Below are positions 1 to 5,667 of a stretch of 7,030 bases of DNA, in pieces (position 1 is the first letter of the stretch; each line of letters opens with the position of its first letter). Position numbers and translations under genes: made by a program. Origin of the DNA: Candidatus Methylarchaceae archaeon HK01M (GTDB lineage: Archaea; Thermoproteota; Nitrososphaeria; Nitrososphaerales; JACAEJ01); contig JAKLZD010000065.1 of assembly GCA_024256245.1 (NCBI GenBank), positions 1 through 7,030 of the forward strand, written 5' to 3'. Below the pieces are notes generated by a model. That model searched no databases. It was not told the DNA's origin and saw nothing but the letters and a program-made list of their open reading frames with translations.

Positions 1-334
1 GGGGCTTCTGGAAGGAGATAAGAGAAAGTGGACAGAGTAACGAGTATGCTGTTTGCTGAATTTTCGGCTCTTGTAATCAGACAGCAATAGATGAAGCTTG
101 AGACTTAATGGAGTCAGGACAATGCACTAGACCCATCAGTTGTTGATTGTTCTATCGAGTGAAGGATTTGTGGAAGAAGTAAGCTTGGCTATGACCCTAG
201 AATCTACCAAAAGCTTTTTTCAGTTTGCTTTATGAAAATTTAAGCATCTATCTTTAAAAAATGGTAGTCTTCATTCAAAAGGTGTGTTCATCTTATGATT
301 AAATTGAATCTTTATATAACGAGTTTTGGGCCTT
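1..334. other. Left-end region without a convincing gene
   Basis: No ORF here looks like a complete gene. On the plus strand, frame 3 reads from base 3 to a TGA at 57-59 and frame 2 to a TAA at 38-40, so either could be the tail of a rightward gene cut by the window edge. Frame 3 then has no TAA or TAG until about 177, but it is interrupted by three TGA codons. Another short reading frame runs 140-235 from a TTG. This may be a decayed gene or chance. The minus strand has a T6 run (plus-strand A6 at 256-261) that could end proS transcription. A TATA-like TTTATATA lies at 311-318 with no gene behind it on either strand. Confidence 0.45.
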
Positions 335-1771
335 TTAATATGCCTTTGCCAAGTAGACAATTCGAACAGCTTCTCTGCCACACCAAAAGCATTTACCCGA
401 TGTTTTTTCTTCGATATCCATCCTCTTCCCTCTAACTTCCATCCCTTCTATCTCAGCCTTTATCTCATCTGCACACTCCTTTCTTCCACAGAAGGGCACT
501 CTTACGATCTTTACATTCTCCTTATTCTTGAACAGTTCTTCCTTACTGTTTATCGATATGATGGAAGAGTTAAAGATCTCCCAAGCCCTTCTACCAAGCT
601 CTTCAAGGACTAGAGTTTTAAGCTCTGAAACACGTTTTACAACTTTGCCATCTTTGACTCTCTCCCTTGCTCTTAGGTCACGCCTGAATAGTGTAACAAA
701 GTCCCCATCGACCTCCTCCTCACCTATCTCAATCCTTATGGGGACTCCTAACATCTCCCACTTGTAGTACTTTTCACCAGGCCTCTTTTCAGAATCGTCG
801 AGTATGGATCTGAAGCCTGCCTTAGATAGATTTTGAGTTATGATGCGTGACTTTTCCATTATTGTGTCTTCCTTGCCAGACTTAAGTATCGGGATTGTAA
901 CTACCTGTGTAGGTGCTGCGTCGAAGGGAAGAACTAGACCGTACTCATCACCATGGATACTGATTATCGCTGCCACTATCCTTGAGACTCCAGGTCCAAA
1001 GCATGTTTGATGGACATTTTTCTTACTACCGTCCTTATCGGTGAATTTTATATCAAATACGTTAAGGTTGGAAAAACTCTGGCCTAAGTAGTGGGTTGTG
1101 GCTACTTGAAGGGCTCGACCATCTGGCAGGAGGGTATCGAAGGCATAAGAATCTACAGCCCCATGAAACCTGTCGTAGGGCTCCCTCTCGACCATCAAGA
1201 AAGGCAAGCCAAGTTCACGGAAAGTCTTTTTTGTGATTTCAAGGTCCTCCTCAACTTGTTTCCTTGCTTCGCCCTCATCTACAAAGGCGCAATGAGATTC
1301 TATCCAGAGGAACTCCCTGCCCCTGAGAAGAGGCCTTGTAGCCTTTGTCTCATGCCTATATACAGCTACAGACTGGAAGATTCTCATGGGCAGATCTTTA
1401 TAACTCCTTATCCATAGAGCAAACATCGGGTAGATAGCAGTCTCAGATGTAGGGCGGAGAAAGAGTGCCTCCTCCAGTTTTTCACCGCCAGCCTCGCTTA
1501 TCTTGAATACCTCTTCCTCAAAGCCCTTTATATGCTGGCTCTCTTTACGAAAGTTAGAGATAGGGATTACGAGAGGGAAAAGGGCGGGCTTATGGTTCTT
1601 CTTCATAAGAAGCTCTTCGAAAATTTCATAGACCCTTCTCACTATGAACATGATATTTGGTCTGTAGACTATGAAGCCCTTGACATTATACCTAATATCT
1701 ACAAGTTCCGCCTTCTGTAATACTCTATCGAACCATTCCGAAAAATTGTCGGATTTATTTTGTAGAGACAC
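335..1771 (-). CDS. proS: Prolyl-tRNA synthetase, archaeal/eukaryotic type
   Basis: This class II aminoacyl-tRNA synthetase charges tRNA-Pro with proline, using ATP, in the cytoplasm. The 478-residue protein opens with FSEWFDRVLQKAELVDIRY, the usual N-terminus of archaeal ProRS. It carries LRPTSE (105-110), a motif 2 region around YRHETKATRP (138-147) with its following Arg, VATTHYLGQSFS (223-234) and motif 3 GVSRIVAAI (261-269). The anticodon-binding domain follows (about 285-395). A C-terminal zinc module has Cys428, Cys433, Cys461 and Cys464, and the chain ends in YLAKAY with the terminal Tyr typical of this form. Length fits the family. The start is GTG, because an in-frame stop lies a few codons upstream and no other start codon intervenes. 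A purine-rich GGGGGAGGT directly abuts the GTG, too close for a normal ribosome site. The gene stands alone, divergent from endoQ. Identity is secure; only the start is odd. Confidence 0.96.
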   Translation of the reverse strand: MSLQNKSDNFSEWFDRVLQKAELVDIRYNVKGFIVYRPNIMFIVRRVYEIFEELLMKKNHKPALFPLVIPISNFRKESQHIKGFEEEVFKISEAGGEKLEEALFLRPTSETAIYPMFALWIRSYKDLPMRIFQSVAVYRHETKATRPLLRGREFLWIESHCAFVDEGEARKQVEEDLEITKKTFRELGLPFLMVEREPYDRFHGAVDSYAFDTLLPDGRALQVATTHYLGQSFSNLNVFDIKFTDKDGSKKNVHQTCFGPGVSRIVAAIISIHGDEYGLVLPFDAAPTQVVTIPILKSGKEDTIMEKSRIITQNLSKAGFRSILDDSEKRPGEKYYKWEMLGVPIRIEIGEEEVDGDFVTLFRRDLRARERVKDGKVVKRVSELKTLVLEELGRRAWEIFNSSIISINSKEELFKNKENVKIVRVPFCGRKECADEIKAEIEGMEVRGKRMDIEEKTSGKCFWCGREAVRIVYLAKAY

Positions 1772-1981
1772 ACCTCCCCCTAGACAATCCGTATTTTAAT
1801 TTATTTTCCTACAAGATAGGTGCTTCTTTTGAATATTTATGAAAACGGTATGCGCTTGGTACTCTTTAACCCGCCTTCTTCCAGAAATAATCACTCATTT
1901 CGATCACAGAGACAATATCCATAGGATATTTATCTAGCTCAAGTTTAAATCTTCATATATTAGACCATAGAAGGAATTTAT
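1772..1981. promoter_or_regulatory. Divergent promoter region between proS and endoQ
   Basis: Both flanking genes read outward from this 210-bp spacer. For endoQ a TATA-like TTTAAATC lies at 1944-1951, about 35 bases before the ATG. A purine stretch AAGGAA (1971-1976) sits five bases before the ATG and can act as a ribosome site. For proS an AT-rich element (minus strand, about 1793-1804) lies some 25 bases from the GTG, which would put transcription start at or near the start codon. A perfect 7-base inverted repeat (1914-1930) lies upstream of the endoQ TATA-like box. Promoter positions are inferred from spacing, not measured. Confidence 0.55.
1914..1930. repeat. Perfect 7-bp inverted repeat, possible operator
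   Basis: AATATCC (1914-1920) and GGATATT (1924-1930) are exact reverse complements around a 3-base centre. The site ends 13 bases before the TATA-like box of endoQ, where an archaeal regulator could act on endoQ or, from further away, on proS. The sequence shows only the symmetry; regulator and role are guesses. AT-rich spacers do produce such palindromes by chance. Confidence 0.35.
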
Positions 1982-3259
1982 ATGAAGATACTCGCAGACT
2001 TTCACATCCATAGCTATCTGAGTAGAGCAACGAGCCCTAAGATGAACTTGGATGAGTTGAGCAGAAACGCAAAACTGAAGGGATTGAACTTGCTGGGCAC
2101 TGGAGACTTCACTCATCCTATCTGGTTAAGAGAGCTAAAGGAGAAGCTCGAACCTTTAGATGACAGCGGACTGTTTTCTTTTAATAGCATTTTTTGGATT
2201 CTCACAGCAGAAGTTAGTACAGTCTATGAGCAAGGAGATAAGATAAGGAAAATACACCATGTTATCCATGCCTCAAGCTTCGAGATTGTCGATCAGATAA
2301 ATGAAGTGCTTTCAAAGAGAGGGAATCTCTCATCAGATGGGAGACCAATCTTAAACGGATTGACATCCCCTGAGCTCGTTGAAATCCTGATGAACATCTA
2401 TGAAGGTACATTGATAATACCCGCTCATGCTTGGACAAGTTGGTGGGGCGTCGTTGGGGCGTCTTCCGGTTTCGACTCTATATCTGAGTGTTATCAAGAC
2501 CAGACTAAGAATATCTACGCAATAGAGACGGGGCTCAGTAGCGATCCACCTATGAATTGGAGGTTGAGTAGCCTCGACAGATTTTGCCTTATGAGTAATT
2601 CTGATGCCCACAGCCCTTGGATCTGGAGACTGGGCAGAGAATTCAATGTCTTTGATCTTGAAAAAGTATCTTATAACGAAATATTGGATTCTGTAAAAAA
2701 GAAGGATACGAAGAGGTTCATTTTTACAGTAGAGGTTCCCCCAGAATATGGTAAGTATCATTACACAGGTCATAGGAATTGTGGTATTTCTTTACGTCCA
2801 AAGGATGCAATAAAGCTGGGCAACATATGCCCAAAATGTGGTAGAAAATTGACCATAGGTGTGTTACAAAGAGTAGAGACGTTGGCCGATCGACCTGAGG
2901 GGTTCGTGCCAAAAGATGCGATACCCTACAAGTCCCTACTTCCATTATACGAGCTAATTTCTTATGTCATGGGCGCAAACCAGCTTTATTCGAGAAAAGT
3001 CATGAATGAGCAAGATAAATTGATAGCTAAGTTCGATAATGAACTCAACGTACTGCTCTATGTCATGGAAGATGAACTGCTGAAGGTTACTCATGCTAAA
3101 ATTGCAGATGCGATAATCAAGAATAGGGAAGGGAAATTGGACTTCGTAGCTGGATATGATGGGGTCTATGGAAACCCCATCTTTCATTCATTTGAAAATC
3201 AGGATATGAGAAAAAAGGGCGTTTATAAAAAGGCTAAAAGCCTAGACAATTTTTTGTGA
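1982..3259 (+). CDS. endoQ: Endonuclease Q (PHP-domain DNA repair nuclease)
   Basis: EndoQ enzymes of Thermococcales and some other archaea nick DNA on the 5' side of deaminated bases such as uracil and hypoxanthine, and of abasic sites, giving a repair route separate from DNA glycosylases. The 425-residue length is close to the family's. An N-terminal PHP metal-binding domain is clear: ADFHIHSYLSRATSP with His8 and His10, GTGDFTHP with Asp42 and His45, Glu77, a His cluster at 92-96, His149 in AHAWTSWWG, and NSDAHSP with Asp208 and His210. A zinc-finger-like segment follows, with Cys267 after GHRN and Cys283/Cys286 in CPKCG, leading to the family block VETLADRP (298-305). The C-terminal part (about 320-400) is the remaining EndoQ-specific region. 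The ATG has an AAGGAA ribosome site. The gene is single and convergent with the membrane-protein gene. Family assignment is from recognised motifs; activity is inferred. Confidence 0.9.
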   Translation: MKILADFHIHSYLSRATSPKMNLDELSRNAKLKGLNLLGTGDFTHPIWLRELKEKLEPLDDSGLFSFNSIFWILTAEVSTVYEQGDKIRKIHHVIHASSFEIVDQINEVLSKRGNLSSDGRPILNGLTSPELVEILMNIYEGTLIIPAHAWTSWWGVVGASSGFDSISECYQDQTKNIYAIETGLSSDPPMNWRLSSLDRFCLMSNSDAHSPWIWRLGREFNVFDLEKVSYNEILDSVKKKDTKRFIFTVEVPPEYGKYHYTGHRNCGISLRPKDAIKLGNICPKCGRKLTIGVLQRVETLADRPEGFVPKDAIPYKSLLPLYELISYVMGANQLYSRKVMNEQDKLIAKFDNELNVLLYVMEDELLKVTHAKIADAIIKNREGKLDFVAGYDGVYGNPIFHSFENQDMRKKGVYKKAKSLDNFL

Positions 3260-3508
3260 TAAGCTCTTTAAGTAATTCTATCGATTTCTTTTTTATAATC
3301 TCATTTTCTTTTTGCCGTCAGAATCCTATTTCCTATGTTAATGTTAAAATATCGATGATAGAATCTTGACAAGTATTACACATTTGCCTTCTCTTTTACT
3401 AAAGAATAGGCTAAGAAAAAACATTTTGCATTATCATTAGAATTCCTGCATGCTTCACAGATTTTAGATTTCTATTTTTCAGGTGGCCAAATCTTGGTAA
3501 CCTCTTCC
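3260..3508. other. Convergent intergenic spacer
   Basis: This 249-bp spacer lies between the 3' ends of endoQ (plus) and the membrane-protein gene (minus). It is AT-rich and shows no gene. It holds T-rich tracts on the plus strand just after endoQ (3285-3313). A minus-strand T6 run (plus-strand A run near 3418) could end the opposite operon. An imperfect inverted repeat at 3482-3502 abuts the strong hairpin at 3499-3521. The longest minus-strand mini-ORF (3333-3383, 16 codons) has no support. Confidence 0.6.
3285..3313 (+). terminator. T-rich tract, probable archaeal terminator of endoQ
   Basis: Two T-rich runs (3285-3295 and 3304-3312) lie 26 to 53 bases after the endoQ stop codon. Archaeal RNA polymerase commonly stops at such oligo-T tracts without a hairpin. 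The position fits the end of the endoQ transcript. Confidence 0.5.
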
Positions 3509-3521
3509 TTAGGAAGAGGTT
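3499..3521. terminator. Strong 10-bp hairpin at the convergent gene ends
   Basis: AACCTCTTCC (3499-3508) and GGAAGAGGTT (3512-3521) form a perfect 10-base-pair stem with a TTA loop. The loop is exactly the TAA stop codon of the minus-strand membrane-protein gene, so the stem joins its last codons to its 3' flank. On the plus strand the stem runs into TTTTCGCCCTC and then a T-rich stretch, the layout of an intrinsic terminator for transcripts coming from endoQ. On the minus strand no T tract follows directly. Confidence 0.55.
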
Positions 3522-4147
3522 TTCGCCCTCTTTTTCTTTCTCAAACTATATAGAAATAGAGCAACACCTGCGATGAAGATCGAGAGGGGGATGGAGAAGA
3601 TGGCCAAGGTCGATGAATGCAAGCGCCATAATAAGTAGAACATTAAAGGTGAACATATTATGAGGACTAAAGGTATGACTTCAAAGAGTATCTTTGAAAC
3701 TTTAAGATTATCTTTTATCGAAGGTGATAAAGCGAATGAAAGACCAAACAGGAATACAGGGTACAAAAGAGCATACTGCCCTTTCAGGTAGATGTCAAAG
3801 ATATTTGATAGGTTGAGGGAGTAACCAACTGCGCTCCATGCAGAAATCAAGGATAAGATGAAGTATATGAACGCGAGGTTCCTCATTCTTAAGGTGTTTT
3901 CTTCGATCTTTTTAACTCTCAAATCACGAGGACTGACCCATAAATCTATCACAACTGCTACGCATACCGCTAAAACGCCTACCAAGAAAATAACTATGCT
4001 CTCTGAAACTGCCAGATAGATATCAGGGGGAAGGGAAGATGTAATTCCCTTTGATATCCAGAGATAGAGTGCATATGCTCCACTTAGAACTATAGGAGAG
4101 AGGTACAGAAGAAAAGATAGGTCTTCAGATATCCCAACTTTATCCAA
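3509..4147 (-). CDS. Unrecognised six-helix membrane protein, downstream of trmI
   Basis: I do not recognise a family. From the preferred TTG start the protein has 212 residues with about six hydrophobic segments, near residues 11-31, 50-71, 91-110, 125-141, 153-173 and 180-201. A charged loop (about 74-89, rich in Arg, Lys and Glu) separates helices 2 and 3, and the tail is strongly basic (RKKKRAK, 203-209), which suggests a cytoplasmic C-terminus. No enzyme motif is visible. The frame is open up to an ATG at 4330, but that start would add 61 residues, most overlapping the trmI coding region, and the extra part is not hydrophobic. The TTG at 4147 has GGGAG six bases upstream and begins 35 bases after the trmI stop, so it is the better start. 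Co-transcription with trmI is likely; a functional link is unproven. Confidence 0.75.
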   Translation of the reverse strand: MDKVGISEDLSFLLYLSPIVLSGAYALYLWISKGITSSLPPDIYLAVSESIVIFLVGVLAVCVAVVIDLWVSPRDLRVKKIEENTLRMRNLAFIYFILSLISAWSAVGYSLNLSNIFDIYLKGQYALLYPVFLFGLSFALSPSIKDNLKVSKILFEVIPLVLIICSPLMFYLLWRLHSSTLAIFSIPLSIFIAGVALFLYSLRKKKRAKTSS

Positions 4148-4182
4148 TTTCTTCTCCCTTTGGACGATATAATGGTACCAAT

Positions 4183-4980
4183 TTAACTTTTTACACCGAT
4201 ATATCGATCTTTTAATACTTTCCTTGCGAAGGTGAGGTATGCTGTATGACCTATCATCCCCATAGAAGGCCTGGTCATTTCGGGCCTTGCTTCGAGCCCT
4301 CTCGATAGTAATTCGAAGCTCTCTATCCATAAAAACCCAGTATTCCCCAATTCGACAACCAATTTTTCAACTTGGTTCATTGTTGGAGATATCCCTGCGA
4401 TCATCCCTCCGCCCTTCAGAGCTTCCCAAGCAACTCCTACCAAAGTCCAAGGATCCCCTACATCGATAATTATAACATCAACATCTCTCTCATCGAAACC
4501 TTTCTTTGCGTCAGCCTGCTTTATAGTTACATAATTCCTTAAATCAGCTCTCTCTATATTCTTCTTTGCGATTTCTATGAATTCGGGCCTGATTTCATAC
4601 GAAAATACATGACCATCTGGCTTGACCAAGTTGGCAAGGAATGTTGTAAGTGCACCGCTCCCAGTACCAGCCTCGACTATAATTGAACCAGACGAGATAC
4701 CAGTCATGGAAACTATCATACCAAGATCCTTGGGATAGACTATCTGAGTCCTTCTTTCTGCCTTAAGGATCAAGTCCACCATCGTCGGCTTAAGTATCCA
4801 AAGTTTCTCCCCAACACTCGTCATTATAGAAGAGCCATATTCCTTGCCTAGAATGGAGCTTAATTCTACATATCCTAAATGAGTATGAACCCTCTTATCA
4901 GCATCGGCCCTTACCAACCACTTCTTCTTTCTCGTTAGATAAAGTAGAACGTTGTCCCCCCTTCTAACTGAGTTATCCAT
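4183..4980 (-). CDS. trmI: tRNA (adenine-N1)-methyltransferase TrmI, archaeal type
   Basis: TrmI uses S-adenosylmethionine to make 1-methyladenosine at position 58 of tRNA, and in some archaea such as Pyrococcus also at 57. This stabilises the T-loop, notably in thermophiles. The 265-residue protein has the small N-terminal domain (about 1-70), then the family block RRTQIVYPKDLG (76-87). The Rossmann methyltransferase core follows, with SAM motif EAGTGSGALT (103-112), acidic Glu129 in SYEIRPEF and Asp157 in QADAKKGF. The catalytic-region motif is DVGDPW (173-178), where the family usually has Pro in place of the Gly. The conserved C-terminal block MIGHTAYLTFARK (242-254) is present. The enzyme normally works as a tetramer. 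The ATG at 4980 is about 35 bases from a TATA-like box at 5011-5018, so the leader should be very short; no clear ribosome site is visible. It heads a two-gene unit with the membrane protein. Confidence 0.94.
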   Translation of the reverse strand: MDNSVRRGDNVLLYLTRKKKWLVRADADKRVHTHLGYVELSSILGKEYGSSIMTSVGEKLWILKPTMVDLILKAERRTQIVYPKDLGMIVSMTGISSGSIIVEAGTGSGALTTFLANLVKPDGHVFSYEIRPEFIEIAKKNIERADLRNYVTIKQADAKKGFDERDVDVIIIDVGDPWTLVGVAWEALKGGGMIAGISPTMNQVEKLVVELGNTGFLWIESFELLSRGLEARPEMTRPSMGMIGHTAYLTFARKVLKDRYIGVKS

Positions 4981-5055
4981 CTACAACACTTAAGAGATGG
5001 GGATAATGCCTAAATATAGATGTAACGCAAGCCCGTCGAAATAGGACTAAAGTAA
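4981..5055. promoter_or_regulatory. Divergent promoter between trmI and the TRAM gene
   Basis: The AT element TAAATATA (5011-5018) reads as a TATA-like box on both strands. Counting about 25 bases from it places leftward starts near 4989, giving trmI a leader of roughly 10 bases. Rightward starts would fall near 5040, giving the TRAM reading frame a leader of about 16 bases from the TTG at 5056. One shared box may serve both genes. This is inferred from spacing only. Confidence 0.45.
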
Positions 5056-5139
5056 TTGTCTGAAGAGGAGAAATCATACAGACAGCGTGCTATCTACGTA
5101 GAAGGTTTCCAGAAACCTACTCCAAGGCAAAACGCGTGA
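5056..5139 (+). CDS. N-terminal piece of the TRAM gene or short coupled upstream ORF
   Basis: This 27-codon frame begins at a TTG directly after an in-frame TAA and ends at a TGA (5137-5139) that overlaps the GTG of the TRAM frame as GTGA. It reads LSEEEKSYRQRAIYVEGFQ followed by KPTPRQNA: a charged, proline- and basic-ended stretch like the flexible tails that precede archaeal TRAM domains. One extra A in the A4 run at 5129-5132 would join it in frame to the TRAM domain and give an 84-residue protein. It could be the gene's real N-terminus split by a sequence error, a mutation or a −1 ribosomal shift, or a separate peptide translationally coupled to the TRAM frame. Confidence 0.45.
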   Translation: MSEEEKSYRQRAIYVEGFQKPTPRQNA

Positions 5140-5309
5140 AGATTGGGGATGAACTCGACGTTAAAATATCCGAAATAAGTAGGCGTGGAGATGGTTTGAC
5201 AAGGATGGAGGGCTGCATTATCTTCGTGCCAAATACGAAGCAAGGGGATAACTTAAGGGTAAAGATAACTCAGATCAGACCGAGCCATGCGGTTGGGCAG
5301 GTAGGATAA
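5136..5309 (+). CDS. Small TRAM-domain RNA-binding protein
   Basis: The 57-codon frame encodes one TRAM domain, a small beta-barrel that binds RNA. Stand-alone archaeal TRAM proteins have been proposed to act as RNA chaperones, comparable to bacterial cold-shock proteins. The signature is clear: VKIGDELDVKISEISRRGDG (1-20), the GDGLTRMEGCIIFVPNT stretch (18-34), then QGDNLRVKITQIR (36-48) and HAVGQV (51-56). As opened at the GTG at 5136 the protein lacks the usual short N-terminal tail, and only a weak AAGG lies upstream. The preceding frame 5056-5139 supplies a plausible tail one base out of phase. The gene is alone on its strand, divergent from trmI and convergent with the cysteine-rich gene, and is followed by a T-rich tract. 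Domain identity is good; the true start is uncertain. Confidence 0.82.
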   Translation: MKIGDELDVKISEISRRGDGLTRMEGCIIFVPNTKQGDNLRVKITQIRPSHAVGQVG

Positions 5310-5350
5310 CCATTACAGATGTAACTACCACGGTCCATTAACTGACATGC

Positions 5351-5368
5351 TTTTATTTTTATTTCTTT
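5351..5368 (+). terminator. T-rich tract after the TRAM gene
   Basis: A stretch of 18 bases with 15 T (5351-5368) starts 41 bases after the TRAM stop codon and lies just before the end of the opposing gene. It fits an archaeal oligo-T terminator for the rightward transcript. No stable hairpin precedes it. Confidence 0.5.
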
Positions 5369-5376
5369 AAAATTCT

Positions 5377-5667
5377 TTAAACGATATCTTTGTCTTTGCC
5401 TAAACGTTTAGCAAGCTTTCCCTTCAGCTTCATCTCGACATCGAAATCTTCTGGCCTGAACCTATCTACAGTCAATCTTTTTACAGTCAACCCACACATA
5501 TTGCCTGAGATCAGCTTGCCCCTTATGCATTGTATGTACGCACAACGCTTGACGTCACAATAGTCATTGGCAAATCTACACCAAGACGTGGATTGCCTTA
5601 TCTGTAATGCTCGTCGGCCGCACCTGAAGAATGCGCATGCAGGAGAACAGGCTTTTGTTGTCAACAT
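5377..5667 (-). CDS. Small eight-cysteine protein with basic tail
   Basis: I cannot name a family or function with confidence. The 96-residue protein has eight cysteines, all in the first 58 residues (7, 11, 16, 30, 37, 42, 47, 58), an arrangement suited to zinc or iron-sulfur binding. The cysteine region is basic with several aromatic residues (FFRC, SWCRF, NDYC, CAYIQC, then MCGL). The last 38 residues are highly charged with many Lys and Arg (MKLKGKLAKRLGKDKD), suggesting nucleic-acid or ribosome contact, though that is inference. There is no signal peptide or membrane helix. The ATG has a good ribosome site, AGGAG, four bases upstream, and an AT-rich promoter-like stretch at about 5685-5715. 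It lies 110 bases downstream of endA on the same strand and could be co-transcribed or have its own promoter. The ordered cysteine spacing argues that it is a real gene. Confidence 0.8.
   Translation of the reverse strand: MLTTKACSPACAFFRCGRRALQIRQSTSWCRFANDYCDVKRCAYIQCIRGKLISGNMCGLTVKRLTVDRFRPEDFDVEMKLKGKLAKRLGKDKDIV

Noticed and set aside
311..318. TATA-like TTTATATA at the proS 3' end as a promoter for an antisense or small RNA
   Set aside because: No gene or structured RNA follows on either strand. It is an AT-rich sequence with no other support.
1866..1922. Minus-strand 18-codon ORF MDIVSVIEMSDYFWKKAG upstream of proS
   Set aside because: It looks protein-like, but it has no ribosome site, it overlaps the palindrome and promoter region, and its size is within chance.
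1934..2773. Minus-strand ORFs opposite endoQ
   Set aside because: They are shadows of the strongly supported endoQ frame and show no recognised motifs.
3333..3383. Minus-strand 16-codon ORF beginning MCNTCQ in the convergent spacer
   Set aside because: It has a CxxC pair but no ribosome site or context, so it is probably chance.
3509..4330. 273-residue version of the membrane protein starting at the ATG at 4330
   Set aside because: It overlaps trmI by 148 bases, its added part is not hydrophobic, and the TTG at 4147 has a much better ribosome site and spacing.
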